In this document: in pieces, positions 1 to 12,000 of the stretch | Layout: each line of letters begins with the position of its first letter | How positions within the stretch are numbered: position 1 is the stretch's first letter | NCBI GenBank assembly: GCA_905250025.1 | Contig: CAJNOJ010000024.1 | Span: 372,001-436,000, forward strand | Direction of reading: 5' to 3' | Length of the DNA stretch: 64,000 nt | Source: Adineta ricciae | Lineage: Eukaryota; Rotifera; Eurotatoria; Adinetida; Adinetidae | The notes under the pieces: generated by a model | Database searches by the model: none | The model's input: the letters and a program-made list of their open reading frames with translations, nothing else | What the model was told of the DNA's origin: nothing | Program-made: the position numbers and the translations under genes

Positions 1-1196
1 TACTAGTGTCTTCCATCGTTCTTCAGGACCGTTTTCAAATTTAAATCCCTAAAAGTAGAGTAAATCATGCAACTCAGCAAAGAATCACGATCTTTATGTT
101 TACTTTTTTATCAAGATACTGATTGATTTCTCTTTCGGGAACGTATCGTTCACTTTTTTTGCGCATACCACACTCGACTTCTCCTAAAACAGACGGTATG
201 GAAAATATTTTCTTGTTCATCAAGTCAAATTACCAGTTCGTATTTCCAGATATTGTTTGACAGCATCGTATACCGGTATCATTTCGTCGCACTGTGTCTA
301 CAAGACCACCATAATGATGATATAAGTAAATAGTAAAAAAACAACAACTAACTTACCGCATTCTGCGGAGTGCAAGTAATACCTTTGAAAAAAAGAGAAA
401 AGAAGTTCAAATCGAGTTTTTTATGCAAAGAAACTCTACCTCGTGAATGTGGAATTATCTCATGTGCTTTCTTTTTTAAAACAATTAAACCACCGCCGAG
501 AAGTATGCCGATGAAAGCCATTTTAAGCACATTTAATATTACGTCTCTATTCACTTTCCAAAACGACTGAATTCGCTTTCCTGTGCGATTAAACCATGAT
601 GGTTCTTTGGGCTTGGCTAGTTCAGATCTTGGCGGTTGTCGTGAACGAATTGAAGTTGAGGTTGCGGTTGGACGAAGAGGTGTCGTGATTGGTGATGGTT
701 CATAATTAGACGAAGAGATATTTGCGTGAGCAGCACGCGTTCGATCACGTGCAGAATTGATCAATTGTTGAATTTCACGCCGATGACGGGCAACTGAATA
801 AAAAGCCAATCATTTCATTAGAAAATATCAAAACTACGACTTACTAGATTCTTCAACATCTGAAGTTGCTCTGGGTGATGTGTGAGTATCTCTTCCAACG
901 GCAATCGATCGTGTTGTTGGCTTAGCTCCTCTCGATGGAGAACGTGATGGTGAAGTATCTGTTTCCGAATCGCTCAACTCAATCAAACGACGCCCAGGAC
1001 GTGAACGCGCCGCTGCACGTGATGGTGACGTAGTGGAACGTGTACGTGTTGTTAATGTTCGAGGAGGTGAACGCGAGCGCGTTTGAAGAGCTTCAAGACG
1101 AGCGCGTAGTTGTTCACGGTTTCGTTGTGTTATGGGAGGAACTGTTTCACCTAATTGTATCAGCTCCTGACGCAACTGTTGATCAGTAAGAGGCAT
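1..1196 (-). CDS. LEM-domain / MSC-domain inner nuclear membrane protein (partial, 3' end outside window)
   Basis: Resembles LEMD2/MAN1, which tether chromatin (via BAF) to the inner nuclear membrane. Exons read by eye: 1196-845, 793-357, 297-234, 183-104 and 48 to beyond the edge, all with GT..AG introns of 50-60 nt. Residues 1-40 form a LEM domain (LTDQQLRQELIQLGE, then PPIT, then a basic helix). An Arg/Ser-rich nucleoplasmic linker with many SP sites follows. Exon 2 encodes a hydrophobic segment (FIGILLGGGLIVL) flanked by Lys. Later exons fit the luminal Man1-Src1 C-terminal (MSC) domain, including GEVECG and a final WKTLV. Whether the MAN1-type RRM follows cannot be seen, so LEMD2 and LEMD3 are not separated. 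A 3' splice-like CAG ends 14 nt before the ATG. Confidence 0.78.
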
Positions 1197-1580
1197 TCTA
1201 TTCCTTAGATCTGTTTGAAAGAAATGAATGTTCTGAAGTATCAAACAAGAGATGAGGTTCAATACAAAATCATTATTGCGAAACAAAGAGTGAATAATAA
1301 CGTTGATATTTTGAAATGAACGAACAAAGAACCAATCGGTATTCGTTATAATAATAACTAATCAGAAGATGACGCCCGAAGTGACATCTAACTCGCTAAT
1401 CTTCTTATTACTTCATAATAATTTTTCTTTAATTTCTTTAAGTATGTCATAGCCCATCCGTTGAATTTAGTCACGGGTTCTTTTACACGTCGTCAAGAAT
1501 TCATTTGATTCTCTGTGTACGAGAACTTCATTTTAATGAAATGTCTCTATTTAACATTGTACATCGTGATTTCGGCGAAA

Positions 1581-1614
1581 GTTTGCATATATGTCGTTCA
1601 ATGAATATGCAAAC
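1581..1614. repeat. 10-bp perfect inverted repeat with octamer-like arms
   Basis: Arm 1581-1590 (GTTTGCATAT) is the exact reverse complement of 1605-1614, with a 14-nt spacer. Each arm holds ATGCAAAC, one base from the POU octamer ATGCAAAT. It lies about 385 bp upstream of the LEM gene start. A regulatory role is inference only. Confidence 0.4.
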
Positions 1615-2045
1615 ACATAAGATGTATTCTCGCTGCCATGATACTTGTTTGTCTTATGATCAGACATGTATATACATTTTGAAAATGAAAAAAAGTCATT
1701 GTCTTAAATAAACAAACCGAGAGTTGAAGGGAAGGCAAGAGAGAGAGACAGAGACTGAGAAAGAATAAGAGAAGTCGTCGAACGTCAAACAAACTCATTT
1801 GCTTGTAACAATATTTGATATCTTGCTGTATTTATTCTCAATCTCTACTAGAATACAGATGAAAATCATAGTAGAGAGAGAAGTTTACTAATCGCATATA
1901 CGGTACAACCGATCACCTGTTTCAAAATGCTAGAAGAAAGGAAGTACGATTCTTTTATTCTTTCTCTCTGTGCCTTTTCACTTGCCTTGTGTCAAACACA
2001 CCCTGTTTTAATAGAATTTCAAAAAGCATCCTACATTGAAGTAAA

Positions 2046-2124
2046 AGAGAGAGAGAGAGAGCGCAAGACAGCGCTACGCACACACTCTCTTGGCGAACTT
2101 TTCACAATTCTCTCTCTCTCTCTC
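2046..2124. repeat. Facing (AG)8 and (TC)8 microsatellites
   Basis: 2046-2061 is (AG)8 and 2109-2124 is (TC)8. They are exact reverse complements separated by 47 nt, so the single strand could fold into a hairpin. The region between and after is also pyrimidine-rich. Confidence 0.7.
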
Positions 2125-3735
2125 ATTTTTCTCTCTGCTATACTTCTTCTGCAACAATCATTCTCTCTTTCATTCGACACAACAGTCTTCCACTTGTCTT
2201 TACAGAGTACACATCTGAAAAAACCAGTTCGATGTGGATTCATTCTAAACTCGTAAGTTGAGGTAATTCTAATAGAACTTCATCCTTTTAAGTTCACTAT
2301 TCATTCAAGTCGGTACCAGGAACAGACAGACGTATATCATTGTCACTAACCGTTCGTAGAACTCTACACTCACTTGAATTACCTTACGGTACTATATGTC
2401 TGAATGTCAATTTCCTTTATTTTGAGATAGGTATATGACAACGTTTCTCTTCATATCTGAGCAATTTGACGTGATAGCGGAAATACATTCGTTTTTCTTT
2501 GTCGCATCTTTTCTTTTTTTCAATCTATCTTACACATTACTTTTTGCCTCGCTGTACGTCTGTCATTTCAAATCATCAGCCGAAACGCGCGATGACGTGC
2601 ATGTGTATATTCCTCCAAGTTAGTTGTTACGAATGAATAAGAAGTGAGCGAGAAAGTGACGGACATAGACAGGACAAAAGAAGTTATTACAGTGGAAATG
2701 AAAAGAAATATTTCAATCAGTGCTAGAGAGATATGAGGGTCAATTTAGACACCATACACATCCATCCATTCACCTACCAATCTGCTCTCATCTCCATGTT
2801 ATTCACTTCAGTTGCATTTAATCACTTTACTTTGTCGTCACACTTGAAAGAAAAGAGCTTTTATGTTATACTTTTAGGGAATGAAAAAAAGTATTTTTAC
2901 AGAGTGTGAGATGAGAGAATCATACCTTAAGGAAAAAAAAAAGGTTGAATCAAATAGAATGGATTCATCAAGCGAAACATTGTTCAAAAATGTATGATCA
3001 CTCATTGAAGAAAAGCGAATGGAAAGTACTCCTCAGATGTTAGTTGATTCTTTCATTCTTGGACATGTAGCGTCAATTTATTCGAGTTAGGCCAAAAATC
3101 ATCGATTCCATTGTCCTATTTTTAGAATTTCTACCACAAACGTGCTCTTTCTTTTTGTTTAAATCAACACCACGCTTTCTACCTTCATCTTTTTTCTCAT
3201 CGCATGCATAGATTTAAGTATACATTTATGTAGCTAACAATCATTCGAAGGCAAATACACACCGTTCATTATTGAGATGTATCTTTACTGAGCGGTTGAT
3301 TTCTACGATTCCGCTTAGTATCGTTGCATCTTCAACAATCGGATTCGGTATAGCGAAAACAATGAAATCCACCATGATTTGTTCATATTTGATTTTTTAC
3401 ATAGATTTTTCGTTATTTTTTTGTTGTTGTTGATGTGCAAATAAATAACAACGACGAATAAAAAGGCTTCTCTATTGTCATAGTCAAGTACCATCGAACA
3501 GACATATGACACTGAAAAATAGTTTTAATTTCGAGCTCTGGAAATCTTCAAAAGTTTCTTATCAATGAGGAAAAAGCATCAGCAAGATCAATTCCTAATT
3601 AGCATTCATTACACTACATAATCAAAAGTTATTTATTTAGGTGTCTGATCAGATCAGGTGGAAGATGAAAAAAGTTTCCGCTATTCTTCTTTTTCTTCTT
3701 CTTCTTTAAAATAAAAATATTGAATAAGATAGTTT

Positions 3736-6020
3736 TTAAAAGCCCAATGGATGCACTGGTATCGTTGCTTCTTTGTCGACTATTTCTTTGGCTAATTCGC
3801 TCATTAATCTCGATCGTTGAAGGAAGGCCGAACTTTGAATGAGATTAATATTATTATTGATTCGATCGTAAGCTTCTTCGCACCAAATTCGAACTAGATT
3901 CGATTCATGTACAGCAGAAGGCACTTGGTTGCGAAATGATTGTGAGCAACGTGATAAACTTGCTGCCATAGCATACAAGTCGATAGTAATATCTCCGATA
4001 CGATAGACAATGAACTGTTCATCACGAATTGTTTTGCCGTGTTTAAGAAGAACTTGTTCGATCATCGCACCAAAACGATCAACCGATTTCGATAAGAGTA
4101 AACCCGATGATTGCAGTGATGAATGAACATGTTCATTAATATTTGGACCTGCCGACATTCCTATACCGCGTCGTAAACGTTTCGAACTTTCACCCATAAT
4201 GACATTGAAATTGAAGTTTTTTACTGCTTTTTGTAATTCACGAAGGTGTAAACCAACATATTGTAAACCAGTGAGTGCAACGAATAAACGAAGAATATCA
4301 TTTGCACCTTCGAAGATACGGAAGATGCGTAAATCTCGCATGACACGCTCAAGTCCAGTAGCTTTCATAAAGCCCATACCACCATGAATTTGAATAGCTT
4401 CATCGAGCACAAACCATGCTGATTCAGATGCGAAAATTTTTCCAATAGCTGCTTCGCCTATGAGTTGAATTTAGTCATACAAACTGGAGTACATAGAGAG
4501 ACTTATTCTTACACTGATATTCAGGAATTCCTCGGTCCATGTTTTGTGCTAAGAGAAATGCCAAACTTTCAGTAACATATTGTCGCATTGCCATACGAAC
4601 AAGTTTCTCTTGGACATTGCCGTAAGTATCGATAGTGCGACCGAATTGACGACGATTTTTAGCGAAGTCCTACAAGATCATTTCAAAATGAGAATAAGTT
4701 CTTATTTTCATCGGAAAACCACAACTTACAATTGATTTACGTATCGCCATTTTCATGGTTCCAGATAAACCAGCAACCATGCCAAATCGACCATTATTTA
4801 AAATATTCATGGCTACCTTTACTCAACGAAGTATGCAAATGATATCGATCAGTTTCTCTAACGAAAACTCACTTTAAATCCATTACCGACACCACCGAGT
4901 ACATTTTCCACGGGAACTTTACAATCTTCGAAATACACTTCCGCTGTATTCGATGCTTTAATACCCATCTTTTTCTCGGGTGGGCCATGTGTAAGTCCAC
5001 CGAATTTTCTTTCGACGATAAACGCGGTCATTTTATTGCGTGCTTGACCTGTTTTCTCATCGATGCTGGGTGTTTGGGCAAAGACCGTGAATACTTCGGC
5101 GAGACCACCATTCGATATCCAGATCTTTGAACCGTTCAAAATATAATGTTTACCGTCAGGTGATAGTTCAGCTTTTGTTTTAATTGAAGCTGCGTCACTG
5201 CCAGCTGAAATAAGTGCGAACAACTCTCAATGAATAATTTCTCCTAGCAGATAGATCATACCCGATGGTTCAGTGAGAGCGAAGGCAGCAAGCTGTTCTC
5301 CCGATGCTAATTTCGGTAGATATTTCTGCTTCTGTTCGTCGGTGCCGAAGAGAAGAATACCTTTGAAACCAATCGACTGATGTGCACCGGTGCAAATTGA
5401 AATTGCTAAATCATGAGCGCTAACTACTTCGAAGAGACGAGCTGCTTGTGTATTTGTTAAACCAAGTCCACCGAATTCCACGGGTACTTGAATACCGAAT
5501 GCGCCTTGCTCCTTTAAACCGTTCATAACATCTTCTGAAATCTGAAGATAAAATGAAAATGATCAATTATTGGATGCGAAGACAAACGGCGAAGACATAC
5601 TTGTTCTTGTTGATCGTTTTTAGCTGGATCATTTTTTTCTTCGAAAAATTTCCAGATGGGATCAATGAGCATTTTCACATTGTCTCGTTGTTCTTCATTG
5701 AGCACATTTGGATATGGGAAAACTTCGTTGGGATGAAATTGACCACGGAATAGATTCAGTACGAACGAGTTCGACGTTCTTGGTTGTTTATCGACTTTTT
5801 CATCTTTACTTGATGCTGGTGAAAGTCGTTCCTTCTTCGTCTGCTGATGTTCTTTGCTTTCCTTCGACTGCGGTCGTTGTTCCTTGATTAAGGATTCAGG
5901 TGTCACGGGAGCAGAAGCTAATGGCGCAGTCGCTGCAGTCCGATAAATGATCGAACGATTAAATGCATTAACGTAAGACGGAGCGCGTCGACAAGCAGTA
6001 TTCACTAGTGTTGAGGTCAT
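3736..6020 (-). CDS. ACADVL: Very-long-chain acyl-CoA dehydrogenase, mitochondrial
   Basis: First step of mitochondrial beta-oxidation: FAD-dependent alpha,beta-dehydrogenation of long-chain acyl-CoA. Six exons (6020-5601, 5541-5262, 5214-4873, 4815-4730, 4669-4513, 4457-3736) sum to 669 codons, 668 aa, against 655 in human VLCAD. An Arg-rich, acid-poor N-terminus fits a presequence, followed by a Lys/Glu/Ser-rich insert. The FAD/substrate signatures [14 protein letters not shown] and KIWISNGG are present, as is the catalytic-Glu region [16 protein letters not shown]. The roughly 180-residue C-terminal domain ending HPLGF is diagnostic of VLCAD/ACAD9; the NPLGF-like end favours VLCAD. A CTAG acceptor-like site ends 6 nt before the ATG, and WDR4 lies 211 bp upstream on the same strand. 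Confidence 0.93.
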
Positions 6021-6231
6021 TATTATCTAGAAAATAACTTCTTATTTGTTGGCTTTTATCACACGGCAACATAACATTGTAGGAAAAAAAGGCAGCAAAC
6101 AAATAACAAAACAAGTTATAGTTCTTTTTACGATGATACGTACAGAACGCAAAGAAGTACGTACGCATACGTCATCTCTTCATCGGTGAAATAGAACGGA
6201 GTTATAAAGTCCATTCGTACTGCTATGGACT
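6021..6231 (-). promoter_or_regulatory. WDR4-ACADVL intergenic region with trans-splice-like acceptor
   Basis: A 211-nt gap between two same-strand genes. On the minus strand it ends with a pyrimidine-rich TTATTTTCTAG six nt before the ACADVL ATG, with no clear partner donor. It begins with the hairpin at the WDR4 stop. This fits an internal gene of an operon resolved by spliced-leader trans-splicing; a 5' UTR cis-intron or a separate promoter is the alternative. Confidence 0.4.
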
Positions 6232-6234
6232 TTA
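6205..6234. repeat. 10-bp hairpin overlapping the WDR4 stop codon
   Basis: TAAAGTCCAT (6205-6214) and ATGGACTTTA (6225-6234) pair perfectly around a 10-nt loop. The WDR4 TAA (6234-6232) is inside the stem, so the hairpin would form at the very end of the coding sequence. A role in 3'-end formation is speculative. Confidence 0.5.
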
Positions 6235-7562
6235 AATATTTTCATCTGTAGTTGATTGTTTCTCTTGTTTTTTTCTTCGTTTCTCTTCTTGTTCTTCCAA
6301 TCGCTGATTTTTACGCTTATGATAGGAACTATCACCCGGATCACCTCGCGTCTTGAATAATTGTTTAAATATAACTTCCAATGAATTGATATTATTCATT
6401 AAATGAAATCCTTTAGTAGCTAATATCGCACTGATCGATGAGTCATTGTCTTGCACATATTCACTTTTATCACACGAGAGTACGGAAGGTATGTTCACTG
6501 TTAGCAAATTGTGACTATCGAAGAGAATGTATAAATCATTCGATGAAAAACAGTAATCAATAATAGTGCCATATGTAGAATTAAACGTCAGTTTACGCTG
6601 TTCATTACTTGTTTTTTCTAGATTCGTTAAAGTAGTCAGATAGATCGAATGTGCACGATCGGCATAGATTGAAAAAGCGAGAAAAACATCAGACGCAGAT
6701 GCCACATCCATTTTCCAAATGGAATGATTGATCGACGAAGAACTTTGATAGTCAGATGACGACGACTGACCGTAGAAGATTTGCTTTGCTGAGGATGTCA
6801 ATGTTTGTGAATCGAAGACATTTAATTGAATACAATCTGGCAAATGCCATAGACGAAGTGTACCTACAAGATACAAGAGTAATGAATAGGTTTTTCTAGG
6901 TGCACGATATACAAACCGTCGCCTGAGGCCGAAAGGATTCGATTTGAATCAATGAGTTTCACATGAGAAACAAATTCTGTATGTCCGAGACAATAGCCTT
7001 CGATATTATAAGCATTTGGATAATGACTCAGTCGAATCTTTTCATCTCGATCAGCAGTTAAGATATATTCTTGTTCATCATTCGTACGAACAAAAGCTAC
7101 ATCGAGTAACATGGATAGATGTCCCATCAGACAATTTTCTCCTGTTAGAGTCACATTGTTTGTGGTCGATAAGTCAGTTTGATAAACATCACCACTCTTA
7201 TCAGCGATGAGTAGAAAATCATTAGTTAAATCTAATGCTGATGCACGTTTGATCACTGTGATGATTCGCTGCAATTGCCAATATGTTTTCTTGTCGTCCG
7301 ATGGTATATAGATGTATATTTGTTTGTTCTGTCCATTGATCACCAATTTCTGACCATCAGGAGTGAATTTAACCAAATTCCGATTGAGATCAGATGTATT
7401 TTCATCATCATCGTCATTCGTCTTCTGTTGTGATTGGTCATTTGCTACATCGGGTTGAAGATACTGCCATTGTTTTGTATCATTTAAATTGAATACAATA
7501 CCAGCACCGTTTCGTAATGAAATCACGAGCCATTTCGTGGAACTGATTGCTAATTCTGACAT
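6232..7562 (-). CDS. WDR4: tRNA (guanine-N7)-methyltransferase non-catalytic subunit WDR4/Trm82
   Basis: WD-repeat partner of METTL1/Trm8 needed for m7G46 of tRNAs, in the nucleus. Two exons, 7562-6917 and 6863-6232, give 425 aa (human 412). Diagnostic strings are ADKSGDVY, GHLSMLLDVA, ILTADRDEKIR, GHTEFVS and SASGDGTLRLW, the last spanning the splice junction. An acidic insert (DDDDENTS) interrupts the N-terminal blades. The C-terminus is a Lys/Glu/Arg/Gln-rich tail, as in animal WDR4. The start is set at 7562 because an upstream in-frame Met lies before a good 3' splice site (CAG at 7567-7565). The zinc-finger gene ends only 38 nt upstream. Confidence 0.92.
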
Positions 7563-7600
7563 ATCTGAAAAAATAATTTTATGCATGAGATTTTATTTTT
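7563..7600 (-). promoter_or_regulatory. 38-nt intercistronic spacer: poly(A) signal plus 3' splice site
   Basis: Read on the minus strand, the zinc-finger stop is followed after 3 nt by AATAAA (7597-7592), then ATTATTTTTTCAG, then 2 nt, then the WDR4 ATG. There is no room for a promoter. This is the layout expected where an upstream mRNA is polyadenylated and the downstream one receives a trans-spliced leader. Confidence 0.6.
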
Positions 7601-8724
7601 CTATATAATCGAAAAATCAATTAATTTTAAATCGTCGAAATGATTGGAATCGGGATGTTGACTACAATTTTTCACATCATTATCTACTAAAATAAATGAT
7701 TCGATATCATTCATATTGAATTCATTTAACAGATGCCCGTTGTCGGTTAAATTTACAATCGTTTCATCAACCAATGTGTCCTTCTTTTGTTCGTCATTCA
7801 CAGTTAGTTCATATTCAGTTCCACCTTCCAAAACGTCTTTTTTCTTAATGGTGACATTCAGATTATGCTTATCTTTCATGTGCAACCGTAGTTTCGAAGC
7901 ATGAAAGAATTCTTTGGCACATAACCAACAAACAAATGGCTAGAAAAAAACAAGTTCAATTGATAGTATCGAATGTTTTCGACACTAACCTTATAGTCTG
8001 CATGAATAACCAGATGTTTCCGTAGATCATCATTGCATCGAAATGTTGCTTGACATTGATCACATACGTAGGGACGTTCATCAAGATGTCCTCGGATATG
8101 TACTTCGAGTTTACACGGGGCAATGAATGTTTTCTTACAATATGGACATGCATATGGACTGATGCCTAAATGGCGTTGAATGTGATGTCGTAAATTACCC
8201 CATTGAGAAAACTTCGAACCACAAAAGTCGCATGAAAATGGTTTATCTAGCGAACAGAGCAAAAAGGTCATTAGACAAAGAAGAATGCGCTTCGAACCTC
8301 GTGTATGTACACGCTGATGTTTTCGTAATGTGTATGTTGATGAAAATGTTGCTTTGCATTTATCACAACTTAACGAGGAGATTTTCTTTTGAGATTTGAA
8401 ATCTTCTAAATGAAGTGTTTGACCATGTTGATTGATATGTCGTTGCAAACGCTCGATTGACACTGTAACCAAACCACATATTGGACACGTATATCGGATG
8501 GACTTTGGTCCGCGCACACGTGCTTTGTCTATTGACTGACGATTTGTTAGATGTAATAATTCAACATTACTTAAACGTTCGATCTGTACAGTGGACGCTT
8601 TTACTATTGAATAGGCGAGAATCCAATCGTTAGGATTTGCCATATCGAAGTGCGTAGGGATTGTGTCATTGAGAAAAGTTAAATTGAAATCATTGAGAAA
8701 TATTTCGTCAAGATTTGACATCAT
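7601..8724 (-). CDS. C2H2 zinc-finger protein (six fingers)
   Basis: Probable sequence-specific DNA-binding protein, target unknown. Exons 8724-8298, 8246-7990 and 7939-7601 give 340 aa. The first 100 residues have no clear domain. Fingers: YTCPICG..HINQH, LSCDKCK..HQRVH, FSCDFCG..HIQRH, YACPYCK..HIRGH, YVCDQCQ..HLVIH and FVCWLCA..HMKDKH; linkers such as TRDKPF and LDERPY are close to the Kruppel TGEKPY type. The last finger is split by intron 2. Intron 1 (8297-8247) is 51 nt with no in-frame stop, so retention would add 17 residues in a linker. The tail is acidic. Two ATGs (8724, 8721) are adjacent. No ortholog is named. Confidence 0.88.
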
Positions 8725-9032
8725 TTTTTTTCTATTATAAGTAATAATAGAAATCAATTATATGTTCTGTCAAGTTCGATTGGAGAACGAATTCGATTCG
8801 ATAGATGCCACATGAATCAATTTATTTTCATTCGAAAAAGTTTATTTGAACAATTTTTTTGTGTTGAATTACATATATTCGCTTATATTTTCGAAATATT
8901 TTTCATTACAACCATTGGTATTCAGCGTCCTCTATCAAACGCCAACACAATTGAGTAACATAACCGATCATTAGTAAAATAAAACGGTTTCTTTACCTTC
9001 GACAATTGATTGTTGTCAAGCCTTTTACAGTG
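8725..9032. promoter_or_regulatory. Shared upstream region of zinc-finger gene and golgin
   Basis: A 308-bp AT-rich gap between divergently transcribed genes. No TATA or CCAAT arrangement stands out. The right end is CCTTTTACAG, a 3' splice-like site, 2 nt before the golgin ATG. It probably holds both promoters and possibly a non-coding first exon. Confidence 0.4.
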
Positions 9033-12000
9033 ATGTTTAAGAATTTAAAAGATAAATTAGCTACTCAAGTCAATAAAACCAATCAAACTCTATTCTCAAC
9101 TATTCTCCCAACAGATTCCGTATGTTTGACAAGAGATTCTTTTCATAATCATATCTTCCGTTCATTAGGCATCCTCATCTTCAACTACTAGTCACGATGT
9201 GAGTCATGTAAATACTTTCTTCTATGATCTAAATGAACATTTATGGATTTGTATTCTTTTGCCAAGGAAAATAATCGTTCACGGATAGACTCAGCTTCGA
9301 GTGATATCAGTCAAACTCAAATAGGCAACACAAGCTACGTCTCACCAGCACGTCAATTCGTACCGCCCTCAGATGTCGATTCCGAATATGGCGCGGATGA
9401 GAGTGATCATGAAACTCGTACAGTAAATATAATTTAAAGCTTTCGATGGTTGAAATTCTTGTTTGGTTTGCTTAGAAAGCACAGAAATTACTCAATATAT
9501 ATAAGAATAAATTTTCACAGTTGAAAAATGCGTACGATGAAGTGGAACGCGAAAGGGATAATTTAAAGAGTGTCTTACAACAACAGCAAGATAATGCGAT
9601 CAAACGACAAAGTGAATTGCGTCAGAAAATGAAACAAGAACTACAAATGAAAGAACAAACGGAAAGCATCTATCTCAATGAGATCAAAGCACGTGAGAAA
9701 ACAGTCGAAGAACTCACTCAACAAGTAATACTTACAATTTTTCATCATAATGAAACGATCTTTCTTTGTGCTCATAGCTTTCAGAACGAAATAAGACTAT
9801 TCGAGAACTTGAGGAAGATGTTAAAAATCTACACGAAAAGGTCAGATGAGCTTTCATTCACTAACTCATACGTTTCATTTCTTTCGTAGAATACGCAACG
9901 TGAAAAATTGCTTCTTCAATGTAAAGAGAAAATAAATATTCATCAGGAAAAGCAAAATGCTCTAATCGTCGAACGCGATAATCTCAAAACGCAGTTAGAC
10001 GAAAAAGATGCATTCATTCAGTCATTAACTAAAGTATGTTTGCTTGGTTTCTAAGTACATAGATGGATGACTCTGTTTATAACAGGAAGATCACGCGGCA
10101 AAATCAAATGATCTTCAAAAAATATACGATGAATTACTTGTGAAATTCAATGAACTTTCAGAGATTAACCAACAGTTGCAAGACAAACACCATAACGAAG
10201 AATCTAATCCAGTTGAACACACAGGTTTGTTATCAGATGAGAAATGCACTCCGCGTTGAAACATACCATGTATAATTAGTTGACATCGATACGATTGTTA
10301 CAAACTTGAAGCGTGACCACGAAGTCGAATTAAACAAAAAAATCGATGAACTACGAGAAGAACAGCAAGAAGCAATTGATAAGTTAGAAAAGACTCACAA
10401 ACAACAATTAACGGAAGTCGAAGGTTTAGTTAGAAAAACGCAACACAAGTCAGATGACTTATCTTTACAAAATACTGAGCAGCAGAAAGAAATCGATCGT
10501 CTTCAACAATCACTAAACGAACAAAATACGAAAATAACTCAGTACGAAAATGAACTGCAGGCGAAAACTACTCGTATTGCTGAACTCGAACAAACAACTA
10601 CATCTAATCTACAAGACAACATCGAAAAGCAACTTTTAGAAAATCAAACAGAACTTCTGCAACTTCGTACAACTATTGCCGAGCTCGTGAACACGATTGC
10701 TAAACAGAAAGAACTACTCGAACAAAAAGACGGTGAAGTATGTTAAGTCAAAACGCCTTATCGTTACTCTTACCTTTTCTTTGTTGACTAGATCGATACA
10801 TTCAAGCAAACTCTATCCAATCAAGAATCACTTTATCAATCTTTAACAAATGAACATCAACAAACAATGGAAGATCGAAATAGATACCGATCTTTAGCTG
10901 ATGAAGTTCAACAACAGTTAGCTCTCCAGAAATCTCAATTGGACGAGCAAGAGAAGACGTTGAGTAATGAATTGAAACGATCTGAAGACAAGACTCGTAA
11001 GCTTCAAGTAAATTTTCACGACTGAGCTTAAGACGTGCAGACGAACGATGACTATTTTTCTTTTAGACTCAATGTGAATCACAGCAGACTGAAATTGCCT
11101 CTTTGCAAACTGAACTTGCAAGTTTGGTAGATACGAACGAAGAGAATACTCGTCGGATAGATGAATTTGAAAATGAAAAGTTCAATCTCGAACAAGAAAT
11201 CATCGAGAAAGACCGACAAATCGATGAATTGAATGAGAAAACTATCGAACTCGAATCAGATCTCAAACAGGCACAAGAAAGTGGGGCAAAACTACGTAAA
11301 GCATTACAAAAAATGAAAGAATCCGTGGCAAATAAAGAACAAAGTAACGTGCAGGATACAGGTAACGTTTTTGACGAAAGTACCGATCCTTTCTTTACCA
11401 TTTTGCGGTTTACGCAGAAAATCAATTGAGGAAAACCGTGGAAGAATATGAACAACGATTGAGAATACAAGAAAAAGAATATGATTCGAAATTGAAAGCG
11501 ATGGCAAAAGAAATGAATCGACAAATTGAGGAACGAGAAGCGAATTATCATCAACAATTAAGCGATCTAAAGCGTAAATTTAACCGTTTCTATAGGTACA
11601 GTGTTTCAAAACAGTATTTTTAGGTAAAAATCAGCAAATCGAACAACAAGATGTCTCTAAATGGGAAGAGAAAGTAAATGATGCCGAAGAACGTGCTCTA
11701 AATGCTGAACGAGAGATGTCGAAGTTGCATGAACAACTGAAAGTTTGTTTAGTTGATCTCTTCAAGCCATTCGATCAGCATTTATTCTCTAGGAGAAACA
11801 GCTGGAACATTATCGAGCCACACAAGACTTGCAAGTTCAAATACAAAAGTTACAAAAACAACTTCCTCAGTGAATATTCATATTTAATTGTTTTCAAATT
11901 AAAAACGTTCATGTTCTTTTAGGACGACTGACGATTCTACTCAAACTATTATCGAAGGTAACTATTTGTCTTTATATGATGATTGACAAGCTATTCTTGT

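Larger units (their letters stand above)
1197..3735. other. 2.5 kb non-coding stretch between LEM gene and ACADVL
   Basis: Only short ORFs with low-complexity translations occur here and none has a family signature or plausible splice partners. It holds an (AG)8 run and a (TC)8 run (listed separately), an inverted repeat near 1.6 kb, and pyrimidine/purine-rich patches throughout. It should carry the promoter of the LEM gene and the 3' UTR of ACADVL. It is the longest gene-free stretch in an otherwise dense window. Confidence 0.6.

Noticed and set aside
1505-2623. Several 60-110 codon ORFs
   Set aside because: Low-complexity or hydrophobic translations, no splice partners, no family signature.
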